Assembly: GCA_025766275.1 (NCBI GenBank)
Contig: JAFKAC010000009.1
Location: 124,001-188,000 of the forward strand
From: Lactarius indigo
Lineage: Eukaryota > Basidiomycota > Agaricomycetes > Russulales > Russulaceae
Direction of reading: 5' to 3'
Length of the DNA stretch: 64,000 bases
The position numbers and the translations under genes were made by a program. Shown here piece by piece: positions 18,920 through 29,900 of this stretch (its first letter is position 1; the number at the start of each line of letters is the position of its first letter). The notes under the pieces were generated by a model that saw only the letters and a list, made by a program, of their open reading frames with translations, made no database searches and was not told where the DNA came from.

Positions 18920-19592
18920 TAATACACCCAGCACATGGCTGGCCGGGTAAATTACTTATTTTGTGCATTTCAGTACCTTCCCGTGCTTCAGCCGATCTCG
19001 GGCATTGGCCCATTTGGCAGACCGACTTTCCCACGCTTCGGCCGATCTCGGGCATCGGCCCATTCCTTTCCTTTTGCTTTGCGACCTCACTTGGTTGCTC
19101 CCTAGGGTCTACTCTACATTTAGATCTATATCTCTGTTTTTATGTATATAAACATCCTGTAACTACCCCTTTCAAAAGTCAATCTTAGTTCGCTTTCCCT
19201 CAGAGCTTAGAGCTCTGAGGGTCCCAGTTTCTCTTCGCTCACTGCGCTCTCCCAAGTGCCACATCCTCGCGCACCCTTCGGCACTTTAAAGTGACGTTTT
19301 CCCCAAATCAGCCGACCACTATACGAAGTCACAAGTTCTGCGGTAACCTGCACGCCCGGTAGTGCAGACAGTCTTCTTAGTCTATCTAGTTACCTTCCGT
19401 GCTTTCTCGAGCGCCCCGCACTCTCGCGCACCCTTAACAATCGTTGTGTGACATGTCCCTGACCGAGGCGATTCCCTGTACGAAGTTGCGATACCCACGA
19501 AGGCCTGCACGACCGGCAGCACGGCTTCACGCCTCCCGAACCCGACTGTCTCGAGCTGCTCTATGAACCGTCTACCAGCAGTTTGGGGTATC
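18920..19592 (-). repeat. S1: solo LTR-like insertion of unknown family
   Basis: 673-bp insertion in the C1 pol flanked by ACCAC (18915-18919 and 19593-19597); removing it rejoins the pol frame. Ends are imperfect inverted repeats (TAATACACCC and GGGGTATC). If one base of the duplication is assigned to the element it begins TGATACCCC on the minus strand. Inside are a perfect hairpin (arms 19197-19207 and 19211-19221), a plus-strand TATATAAA at 19145, and two 29-bp near-identical direct repeats (18985-19013, 19035-19063). No coding region. Orientation uncertain: the TATA box suggests plus, the TG end suggests minus. Confidence 0.65.
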
Positions 19593-21833
19593 ACCACATT
19601 CCTTTGATGTCTTTTAACTTATGAGCGTTGACCCAAGGTTTCAACTTAGCTATATCCTGTTCATAAATGGGATGTTCTGGAGTCATTTCCACCGGTAGGA
19701 TTTCAGGTCTCCAGTGTGGGTGTCGTGGTTCTTCTAGTGTAGTAGCGCGTGCAAAGACACTTTCCGGTAGCACTGTTATTCCCTTGTTGTCATTTTCTCC
19801 TTGGTCGTAATCTGGTCTTTGCGACAGGGCGTCAGCGCACCCATTAGAAGTACCCTTGATGTGGTGAATTTCAAAATCGTATTCAGAGAGTTCGAGTACT
19901 TCCCTGGCCACGCACCTGCTGATTTTCTGTGGCAATTTCCAGTATTGCAGGTTGAGATGGTCGGAAAATACTTTGATCTTGTGAGGGGAGCCCGCTAAGA
20001 GGGGTCTCCAGTGGCAGAAGGCTTTGACGATTGCTAGGAGCTTGAGATCGTAAATGTCGTAGTTTCGTTCGGCTTCATTGAGGATGGATGAGTAGTAGCC
20101 GATAGGATGTCGTTTGCCATCCGATTTGTGCTGTAGGAGAACTGCTCCTGTTGCGAAGCCCGAGGCGTCAACTTCTAGTTCGAATTGTTGAGTGAGGTCT
20201 GGGTGTGCGAGAACCAGTTCGCTTGTGACAAGGGTTTTGAGATCTTGGAACGCTTTCTCTTCTTCGGTTCCCCAGTGCCATTCGGTATTTTTGCGGGTGA
20301 GTTTATTGAGGGGGCGTGCTTTGGTTGCGAAGCCTTGTATGAAGGGGTGGTAAAAATTGCAGAAACTGAGAAAAGAGCAGATGTCCTTAACTTGAGTTGG
20401 TGTGGGCCAGTCCTTGATGCCAGAAATTTTGACAGGGTCCATGCGTGTCACCCCCTTTTCAAGGATTACCCCCAGGTAATCCATACGCGGGGAGTGAAAG
20501 AGGCATTTTTCAAGTTTGTAGTAGAGGTCATGCTCCGCGGATACGCGAAGTACGTCTTTGACGGCGGCAATGTGATCTGGCAACGAGTGATCAAGCCCCG
20601 TGGCGATGCCGATGTTGTCCATATAGACACGAATAACGGTCCCTCATTCTTCGTGTTTTGCGATGATATCTCTGAAGATGAAGTTCATCATCGTCTGGAA
20701 TGTCGCCGGGGAGTTGGTTAAGCTGAAAAACATCACCGTAGGTTCGAACAAGCCATAACGCGTCTTAAACGCGGCCTTCTCTTCGTCTCCTTCTTTGATA
20801 CGTACGTTATTATACCCCCATCTGACATCAAGTTTGGTATAGATATGGGCGTTGCTGAGGTCGGTAATAAGATTGGAGATGAGGGGGAGTGGGTATTGAT
20901 TGTGAATGGTGACTGCGTTGATCTTCCGATAGTCTTGGACAGGCCTTAACTTCCCATCCTTCTTTTTGATGAAGAAGAAGGAGGAGGCGTATGGAGACTT
21001 AGAAGGTCGTATATACCCTTTCTTTAATTGTTTGTTAATCCATTCACATAGTTTCTTGTCCTCTTCTTGGGTCATAGGGTATATTTTGCAATCAATTGCG
21101 TCAGCAGTTCCTGGTTTAAACTCGATAGCATGATCCCAGGGCCAGCTGGGTGGAAACCTGTCTGATGCCTCCTCACTGAAGAGACGTTTGAATTCATGAT
21201 ATTCAGGGGGTAACTCAGCTTTCGTAACATATTGTTTGGCGGCAATAGCAAGATCAGTAGCGGTGGCTCAAATTCGGCATCCTTCTTCGAATAGTTGCCG
21301 TTGTTCATCTGTGATGATGCAGGAATGTATTATTTCATAGTCGTTGTTTTGGACTGTGGCTGTGGCAATGACCGGCGTTGTCCTGATATAGGGATTAGTG
21401 GAGCGAATAATAATAGGGAGCATGTCTTCGTGTATGGCGGCTTGGGACCATTTGATATGCGGGTCGTAGATGGCAAGCCAGGGATATCCTAGTACGATGT
21501 CTTCATTACCAATGTCTGTAATGAGGAAGCGGATTTCCTTATGGATGCCTTTAGTTTGGACATTGACATCGGTATAGTGAGTGATACGCCCCGATTTATT
21601 CTCCGTATTATCGATGTACCATATTTTCTTGGGGACATCAAGTTGTTTAGTCCCGAGTCCCATCCTTTTTGCGAAAGAGGGTTTCATGAAGCAATGGGTT
21701 GCTCCTGAGTCGACTAGTGCTCGTATATCGGCCATTGCGTAACTGGTGCGAATCGATACTGGAACTCTCATAGAACGATAGCAAGTCATGATTACACTGT
21801 TACAATTAACTGCCCTCACCCAGGCCGATGGGT

Positions 21834-23777
21834 TCAGGCATCCTGAAAACCCTCCTTCTTCCACAATTGTTGGAGGATAATGTCTTTTACATTGTCCGAT
21901 TCTCCTGCTACTCCATTAAGCCAGTCGTTGGCACGCTGTTGAGGGGGTGCGTCTTGGACCGCCCTAGTAGCGACTTCTGGTTCTTGCTGATGATAATCGG
22001 TATCGGCATACCAGCTAGTTGTTGCTTGAGGTTGATATCCTCCTCGCAGTTGCCTACAATCGCGGGCCATGTGTCCGTCCTTCCCGCAATTATAACAGGT
22101 GACTGGCCTTGGGTTATTATGTCCTCCTCCTCTCTGGAGGAACCCTCCTCTTGGTCGATATGGGGGACAAGGAGCAAGTATATCTTCTGCTCCTGCGAGT
22201 CACCCTCTAATTCGATCTGCCGAAGTATCCATTGCATTTGGATCTCGGGGCAGATTTCTTGGTTGCCAAGAGCTTTGTGGTGGTCCTTGCCATTGTCGTT
22301 GTTGGCGTTGTTGTCCTTGTCCCTGTCCTGGTGGCACTCCTTTGTTCAATACTGCTTTGAGGTGAAGATACTGTTGTTGACGGGTAGTCGCGGCTTCCTT
22401 CCACTCGCGGTAGTTGTGAGGGTTATCGAGGGTATAGACCTTTTCATACAGGTCTTTTGGTAAACCACTTGCAAATAGATCCAGGGTCTGAGGATCGTCG
22501 AGTCGATATTGAGCGCAGCGTATTAACTGTTTGAACTGGGTGCAATACTCATCTAGATTACCCCCAATCATTTTAACTCCTTTTTTGAGCTCGTATTGAG
22601 CTTGCTCTTGCTCCATCGTGTTTCGGAAATGCTGCATGAAGCTGCATGTGACCTTGTTCCATAATCCTTCGCTAGTACGGGGTATTCCTGTTTGTATCTG
22701 GCCATTAAGCCAGGTGAGCATTGCCAGTACCCATTCACTAACATTGACTCCTTTGATGTAAGACAAAAAGAGTAGGGCACGTTGATATGGTGTAGCCATA
22801 ATGCCTTCGTCGGCGTTCATTCCCCAGTAAACATGCCATTGGGTAAGGAACGCCTCGACTTTTGCTCATTCTCTGTCGAAGACTGTGGGTGCTTCGCCAG
22901 CTAGTTTGTTACTTGGAGGGGGAATGATGGGACCTGCACCTGGTAACCCTCCTCCTGGTGGTCCTCTCGGGAATCCTCCAGGGAATCCTTCAAATCCAGG
23001 TCCTTGAGATGGAGGTCCTCCTCCTGGTAATCCACCAGGGGGTCCACCTCCACCACTAGGAGGATCAGCTACGTCCGGCCCAATGGCACAGTGAATTGCT
23101 ACATCATCGTCGGTCATTCGATGGCCGGTGTAAGGGTTGATAGGAGCCAAATTGGCTCACGATTCTTCCGCTATACGCCTCTGCTCTTCTAGGGCTATTT
23201 GATCCCTTGCTTTGGCAGTAAGGACTTCTTCGCGTGTGATAGTAGTAGTTGCCATTGCTACTGCTGGGCTGTGAATGTGGATTACTTCTGGTTTGGGTTG
23301 ATGAATAGTCAGGGACTCAGTTTGTTGTATGATATGATCACCGATGGCTCCTAGGCTGGCGTCTTCTGCTGGAGTATTCCCTCTACTTGGGGATTGCTGA
23401 CTGTCGGAGGCCTCTTCTCCACTAATTCCTTCATTGGTATGTTCTTGTGCTTGTCCGTCAATAGGACCGTAGTCTGCGCGGCTATTAAGTTCTTGCGCAT
23501 TGATGTCGCGATTGTAGTTTCTTCCTGCTGGTCGCACAATATCCCAGCAATGATCTATGGGGTTCCAAGTAACCTCGGTCCAACAGAGGTGTTCGAAATT
23601 GAACTCAACGGGTCGAAAGCGGTTGGGGCCGTTAAACTCTACAAAGTACCCGGTGTCTTCTCCTCGTTCTCTCCACTGGGCTGCTCCTAGAAATCTTGTT
23701 GGTACATTGTGGTCTCCTCGTCGTTCAATATGATAGGGACGAAAGGACGTCCACTGGTCTCTGGTCGAATACACCAC
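21834..23777 (-). pseudogene. gag: C1 gag, decayed
   Basis: Family C Gag in one minus-strand frame from GTG 23777. N-terminal domain (TRDQWTSFRPYHIERRGD, GYFVEFNGPNRFRPVEF, LCWTEVTWNPIDHCWD), first in-frame Met at AVAMATTTI, proline/glycine linker, capsid-like region (EQAQYELKKGVKMIGGNLDE), CCHC knuckle near 22090, and the usual C-terminus (ILQQLWKKEGF). In-frame TGA codons at 23157-23159, 22866-22868 and 22200-22202 stand where relatives have Arg. Its 3' end carries the GGGTTTT heptamer (21846-21852). Confidence 0.85.
21846..21852 (-). promoter_or_regulatory. C1 gag-pol -1 frameshift heptamer
   Basis: Sense GGGTTTT in the same gag context as in A and B elements, followed by a CCATCGG...TGGGT-type foldable segment. 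Confidence 0.75.
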
Positions 23778-23784
23778 GATGAGG

Positions 23785-23795
23785 ATCTTGGTCTT
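23785..23795 (-). other. C1 primer-binding site (self-primed)
   Basis: Sense AAGACCAAGAT, 2 nt inside the LTR, complementary to ATCTTGGTCTT at the predicted R start (sense 24038-24028). Confidence 0.75.
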
Positions 23796-23797
23796 AA

Positions 23798-24304
23798 TGT
23801 TACGCTCCACCGGTGTCAGTCCGACTTGGACTCAGAATAGGCGTAATTGACTTAGCGAAAATAGGTGAATGGGGATCACATGTCAACCCAACACAAGCTG
23901 AACAGGGGCACTTTGGGCACACGCTGCAGCAGGAGGTGAAGAAGAGTATCCCTTGGTGGATACAAGTGGAAGTACACTTAGTTGGAGACTAAGGCAGATG
24001 AGAGACGAGTCAGATGGTGGATTGAAGAAGACCAAGATGGGGACTCTTGGTCTTCCGAGTCAACTACTTATACAAATACGCGCAGGCTTTAAAGCGCCGC
24101 TAGAATAATAGGTAACCAGTAGCATAACTAGCTCGAACCCTAGTACGGCTATCCTAGGAATGAGTCATACATGAGTCACAATCACATGTGAACTACTATG
24201 CTGACTGATGTGAAGTAAGAGTCCATGACTAATACTGATACCGGACCATAGTCATAACCGGTCATGAGTCGTGTGTAATGAGTCATTAAGCCCGTATCGT
24301 AACA
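23798..24304 (-). repeat. C1 5' LTR
   Basis: 507-bp LTR, related to the C2 3' LTR (44227-44737). The sense strand starts TGTTACGATACGG and ends GGAGCGTAACA. Sense TATAAG at 24072-24067 precedes the R start by 34 nt. Flank ACGGA (24305-24309) is the expected right target duplication. Confidence 0.9.
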
Positions 24305-24434
24305 ACGGAGCTCGCCATCGCGGCCCAGCAATATGTCACTAAAGCTGAGTTACCTCCTGAATACCGAGAGTTTGAGCGTCTCTTCAGTGAAGAAGCTTCG
24401 GACAGGTTTCCACCCAGCAGGCCCTGGGATCATG
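24305..24434 (+). pseudogene. pol: C2 pol fragment 1
   Basis: Encodes TELAIAAQQYVTKAEL and RFPPSRPWDH, the linker between protease and RT. It is bounded by the C1 LTR on the left and B1 on the right, and the reading continues at 32158. Confidence 0.88.
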
Positions 24435-24912
24435 TGTTACGTTTCCTTACTAAACCCTTACTGTACCGGTTGTGACTACGGCGGTAAGGTAGATTAGTCA
24501 CGGACTGACGGCCTTAGGACTTTACGATGTAGTACGATAGGAGATTGTGCATGATTGCTGACTGGACTCTGACTCGATCCAAGTACTAGTAGTAGTAGTA
24601 TTAGGATTGCGGTACTTACGCGATACGTTGGACGCTATATTACTGTGACCCATAGCAGCGCTTGAAAGCCTGCTCTTTCTGTATTTAAGGTAGCTACGGA
24701 AGACCAAGATACGCCATCTTGGTCTTCTTCAATCGTCACTTGTCTCATCTCTTTCTACTCTCTTTCCTGCCTTTGTCAGAAGTCCCATTGTGCCTTAGTG
24801 TCTGCGAACATCTAAGAAGTTGCCTTCGTGCCATACGCCTCAAGCGTGATTAGCTGAGTAATAGTTGCCCTCATCCGAGCTCAAGTCGAGCTAACACTGT
24901 GACGGCGTTACA
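24435..24912 (+). repeat. B1 5' LTR
   Basis: 478-bp LTR, TGTTACG to CGTTACA, paired with 31675-32152. TATTTAA at 24682 and the self-priming R start at 24716 are 34 nt apart. Confidence 0.96.
24682..24726 (+). promoter_or_regulatory. B1 TATA box, R start and U3/R hairpin
   Basis: TATTTAA at 24682-24688. AAGACCAAGAT (24700-24710), a 5-nt loop, then ATCTTGGTCTT (24716-24726) form a perfect 11-bp inverted repeat; the right arm is the predicted RNA 5' end. Confidence 0.75.
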
Positions 24913-24914
24913 TT

Positions 24915-24925
24915 AAGACCAAGAT
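24915..24925 (+). other. B1 primer-binding site (self-primed)
   Basis: AAGACCAAGAT, 2 nt after the 5' LTR, complementary to the R start ATCTTGGTCTT. Confidence 0.75.
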
Positions 24926-24931
24926 ATCATT

Positions 24932-26926
24932 GTGGCGACTGTCAACACCCGTGATCAGTGGACGAACTTCCGTCCCTACTATCTAGAAAGGAGAGGGGAC
25001 CGCAACGTACCAACCCGATTCCTAGGAGCAGCCCGTTGGAGAGATCGAGGAGACGAAACCGGATACTTTGTTGAGTTCAACGGACCCACAAGGTTCCGAC
25101 CAGTTGAGTTCAACTTCGACCACTTGTGTTGGGTGGAAGTTACGTGGAACCCAATAGACCGTCGCTGGGACGCTGTCAGACCAGCAGGACGACAATATCA
25201 GTGCGATATCAATGCACAAGAACTCAATTCACGCGCAGATTGGGGGCCAATTGACGGCCAACTACGAGAACATTCGACCGGAGACGCGGTAAGCAAAGAA
25301 ACCGAGGAAGAAGAGCAGAGCGAGGAGAACCGTCCAGCAAGCATTGGACCTATCGAACAATATACAATTCAGCGAGCTGAGTCCCTTCACATCTCAGAAC
25401 CACCAGAAGTAATCCACGTACGCTCGCCTGCAGCAGAAATGGCAACAACGACGATGACAGCGGAAGAAATCATGGCTGTCAGAGAACAAGCAGCACGAGA
25501 AGCAGCAGACGCAATCAGACAGGAGTCTCAGCAAAACCTCATGCCCATCAACCCCGACACGGGACACAGAATGACTGCAGATGACACAGCAATCTTCCGT
25601 GCTATCGGGCCAGACCAGGGGGACCCCCCATCAGGAGAAGGACCACGACGAGGACTATCACTTGACCCCCTGCCAGGATGGGGTGGCCCTCCAGGAGGGG
25701 ACTTCCCTCGACGACCAGGAGGGGGAGGAAATCCACCCGACCTCCCTCACGGAGGACTTCCAGATGGGGGAGGCGATGGAGGGGGACATCCGCCCGCTGG
25801 CGGAGGAGGAGGGGGAGGAACGCACGGACACGAGAAACTCACAGGTGAACCTCCCACTATCTTTGACGGAGACCGCACCAAGGTAGACTCATTTCTCACA
25901 CAATGGCACGTGTACTGGGGAATGAACCTCGACACTTCCGTCATGCGCAACGACTACTGACGATGCCTACTATTCCTCTCCTACATCAAAGGGGTAACCG
26001 TCAGCGAATGGGTGCTTTCGTATCTCAAATGGCTCAACCGACAAATACAACGAGGAATAGACCAATACACGAGAGATCTGTGGAACGCCGTAGCAGAGGG
26101 TTTTAACCAAAGGTTCGTCAATACCCTCGAACGAGAACAGGCTCAAGCCCTGCTAAGGAAAGGACTCAAAATGGTCGATGGTGACATCGACAAGTACGTC
26201 AATGAATTCGAAGAAGCAGCCAGAAAGGCAGGCTATCGCCTCAACGACCCACAAACCATCGACCTATTTACGAAAGGACTGCCGAAGAAGTTGTACGAGA
26301 AAACCTACGACTTGGACGAACCAGAAACTTTCGATGAATGGAAACAGGCAACACTCCACCAACAGCGGAATTACATCCACATTCGAGCAAGGGTGGACGA
26401 ATATAAGGACACCAAACCCAAAAAGGCGGGTAACGCTAATTGGACCGTCCCGCAGAATCTCGCAAATCCCTGGGCGATGGACACATCCGCCGATCGAACA
26501 AAGGCCAGGTTGGCAGGATCGGAAGAAATCGATTACAGAAAGCCACCGTACACCAACCTACCCCCGTTTCCCCCAAGAGGAGGACCCGGTGCACAAGGGA
26601 GAGGCAGAGGGGGAATGCGTCGTGACCTAAGGACAGTCCTGTGCTACAACTGTAACGCACCAGGTCACCTCTCACGAAATTGCCCCCATCCTCGACAGCC
26701 GCGGCAATGGCAGCCGCAGAACCCTGGGCCGTCCAACGCCAGAATGACGGAGACCAATTATTATACACAAGAAATACCACCAGCCCAGATACAGGCTGCC
26801 ACCACGAACAAGACCGCCGAAGAACGGGCCAAGGAATGGCTTACCGGAGTAGCCAATGCCCCCGATGACGTGAAAGACCTGATACTGCAGGATTTGTGGG
26901 GGAAGGAGGGTTTTCGGAGCGCCTGA
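24932..26926 (+). pseudogene. gag: B1 gag with one nonsense stop
   Basis: About 664 codons from GTG 24932 (ATT GTG GCG). N-terminal domain to about residue 115 (TRDQWTNFRPYYLERRGD, RFRPVEFNFDHLCWVEV), acidic linker, first in-frame ATG at codon 170 (25439), Pro/Gly linker with poly-Gly, capsid-like region, CCHC knuckle CYNCNAPGHLSRNC near 26643-26684, and C-terminal LILQDLWGKEGF. TGA at 25958-25960 where B2 and B3 have an Arg codon (NDY-R-R). One out-of-frame ATG at 25212-25214 in the leader looks secondary, because related copies have GACGCA there. Confidence 0.9.
26908..26914 (+). promoter_or_regulatory. B1 gag-pol -1 frameshift heptamer and stem-loop
   Basis: GGGTTTT in frame as G GGT TTT. 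Downstream about 26916-26950 can fold as GAGC/GCTC, CCT/AGG, ACCC/GGGT around the gag stop codon. The pol frame overlaps gag by 19 nt. Confidence 0.8.
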
Positions 26927-29900
26927 ACCCATTGGCCTGGGTGAGGGCTCTAAATTGTAATTCTGTAATCATGACGCGCTTTCGCTCTCTTCGAATTCCA
27001 GTCTCGATTCGCACGAATTACCGAATGGCCGACATAAAAGCATTAGTCGACTCAGGAGCGACCGATAACTTTATACATCCAACCTTTGTCAAGAAGTTAG
27101 GGATCGGGATCCAATCCCTACCTAAACCACGAAAAATCTGGAATATAGACAACACGGAAAATAAAGCTGGGTCCATCACTCATTTTACCGATCTAGACAT
27201 ATACGCCAAAGGGTATCACAGGACCATGCGCTTCCTCATCACCGACCTCGGAAGTGAAGAGATCGTCCTTGGTTATCCCTGGCTGGCGACTTACGAACCA
27301 ACTATCAATTGGCGAGACGCCGTAATACATGAGGAGATCATGCCAGTCGTGATCAGTACACAGGACAGTCTGAACCGTCACACCATTATTGCAGCTGCGC
27401 TCACTAATGATGAAAAAGAGGCGATTATCCTCGACATGGACGAAGAAGATACGTACCTACGGACAACCACGTCCACGGAGCTGGCCATCCAAGCGAAGAC
27501 AGAAGAGAAACCTGTAGAACTGCCGGCAGTATATGCAGCCTTCGAAAGGCTCTTTAGCGAAGAAGCGTCCCAACGGTTTCCCCCAGCACGGCCCTGGGAT
27601 CATGCTATCGACTTCAAACCTGGTACCCCATCTGCGATAGACTGTAAAATATACCCATTAACGCAAGAGGAAGAGGGGAAGCTCAAGGAATTCCTGGACA
27701 AGAAGCTTAAGCAAGGATATCTGCGACCGTCCATTTCCCCGTACGCCTCATCATTTTTCTTTGTCAAAAAGAAGGACGGAAAGCTACGCCCTGTACAGGA
27801 CTATCGTGTCATCAATTCACACACCATACGCAACCAATACCCACTCCCCCTCATTCAGGATCTCATCTACGACCTCAGCAATGCTCATATTTATACCAAA
27901 CTCGATATCCGCTGGGGGTACAACAATGTCCGCATACATGATGGTGATCAGGAAAAGGCGGCTTTCAAAACAAAATTCGGTCTCTTCGAACCAACGGTCA
28001 TGTTCTTTGGCCTTACCAATTTACTGGCCACCTTCCAAACCATGATGAATCACATTTACCGCGACACCATTGCAAAACACGAACTGCGAGGGACGGTCAT
28101 CCGAGTCTACATGGACGATATAGGAATTGCTACACGGGAAGGCTCCACGTCGGCTGACCATATTGCTGCTGTGACTGACGTTCTCCGCGTCGCCCAGGAC
28201 CATGACCTCTACTTCAAGCTCGAGAAGTGCCTGTTTCACCAACCGCAGATGGATTACCTGGGGGTAATCCTTGAAAAGGGGGTAACACGTATGGACCCGG
28301 TAAAAGTTCGCGGCATCAGAGACTGGCCAACCCCAACTAAGGTCAGGGACGTACGATCCTTTTTGGGCTTTTGCAACTTTTACCGCCTTTTCATCCGCGG
28401 TTTCGCAACCCACGCGCGACCACTGAACCGACTCACCCGGAAGGACGCAGAATGGAAATGGACAGAAGACGAAGATCGCGCATTCAAAACCCTCAAACGT
28501 CTCGTCACGGAAGAACCGGTATTGGCACACCCCAATCTACAGGACCAATTTGAGTTAGAGGTCGACGCATCTGGATTCGCGGTGGGTGCGGTACTTCTAC
28601 AGAAGAAAAATGACAGTCGCAAGCACCCAATAGGGTATTACTCAGCCACGTTAAACGAAGCGGAACGCAATTATGATATTTACGACCTGGAGCTTCTGGC
28701 CATCGTCAAGGCCCTCCGACACTGGAGACCCCTGCTCGCAGGATCCCCACACAAAATTAAAATATTCTCCGACCATCTTAATCTTCAATACTGGAAGACC
28801 CCGCAAAAGATCAGTCGGAGGGTCGCCAGGGAAGTACTAGAACTAATGGAATACGACTTCGAGATCCATCATATCAAAGGAAAGAATAATGGCAGAGCAG
28901 ACGCCTTATCCAGACGCCCAGACTACGACCAGGGGGAGGGGGATAACCAAGGTGTAGTGGTCCTACCCCCCGAAGTGTTCGTACGAGCTACTAATACTGC
29001 ACGTGCCTTGGAAATACATCCAATGTTGCAAACACTGAGGCGAAGGCAAGATCCGAAAATCGTTCAGGGATGGGTCGACGCCCATCAGCTAAAGAAAATC
29101 AAAGGAGAATGGTACAAGGACGGACGACTGGTAGTCACGGGGCCTACGTCCGCATACAGGGCGATAATACATGACCACCACGACCTCCCTATTCATGGAC
29201 ATCCAGGCATCAGCAGAACCCAACGGATAGTGGAACGACATTACTGGTGGCCACATATCCGTCAAGATGTGTACGAATACGTTACGGGGTGTGCTGACTG
29301 CCAGCGAAACAAAGTCAACACAAGACCGACACGTGCGCCACTGCACCCTATTACTGCAGTGACAGACGCCCCCCCCTTCTACACCATCGCACTGGATTTC
29401 ATTACTAAACTACCAACGTCCCAGTCCTATGACAGCATTCTCACCGTCACTGATCACGACTGCAGCAAGGCCTCAATATTCATCCCGTGCAACGAAGAAG
29501 TCACGGCAGAAGAAACCGCTATTTTGTATGTCGATCACGTGTTTAAACGGTTCGGGCTGCCGCGTAAAGTTATCAGTGATCGCGACCCCCGATTCACATC
29601 CAAATTCACCAGAGAGGTATGCCGAATCCTGGGCATCAAGCAGAACATTTCCACGGCGTATCATCCACGAACTGATGGACAGTCGGAACGGACGAATCAG
29701 TGGCTAGAACAATATCTGCGATTCTGGGCCAACGAGCGCCAAGATAACTGGGCGGCATACCTTCCTGTAGCAGAATTTGCTCACAACAACTGGCCCCATG
29801 AGCATACGAAACAATCACCGTTCATGCTACTTATGGGTTACGATCCAATAGCTGATTGGACGGATAAGCCATCCCCTATTCCAAACATTATCACGCGACT

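Larger units (their letters stand above)
16682..21852 (-). pseudogene. pol: C1 pol, decayed
   Basis: Family C Pol on the minus strand. Protease (VDSGATHCFMKP, 21864-21268), RT (21075-20644 and onward, RVYMD-like motif changed to SIWTT/MDNIGIA context near 20620), RNase H (ELEVDASGFATGAVL), integrase (18636-17911: DFITKLPVSRGY, VISDQDPRF, HPRTDGQSEWTNQW) and a chromodomain start ([11 protein letters not shown], near 17700). S1 interrupts it between RNase H and integrase without changing frame. A deletion just after KGYPDSD removes the rest of the chromodomain and shifts frame. The C-terminal extension (17566-16682) contains an in-frame TGA at 17078-17080. Several other stops. Not functional. 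Confidence 0.85.
16682..24304 (-). mobile_element. C1: degenerate Ty3/gypsy chromovirus, 3' end displaced by A1
   Basis: Family C element on the minus strand with 5' LTR 23798-24304, gag, and pol running to 16682, where A1 is inserted in the C-terminal extension. Its remaining pol end and 3' LTR would lie left of the window. It carries solo LTR S1 (18920-19592). It is inserted in the C2 pol: sequence immediately right of the LTR (24305 onward) is C2 protease/RT linker. Confidence 0.88.

Noticed and set aside
23394..23690. Plus-strand ORF opposite the C1 gag N-terminal domain
   Set aside because: Antisense shadow; the minus frame carries the conserved Gag domain.
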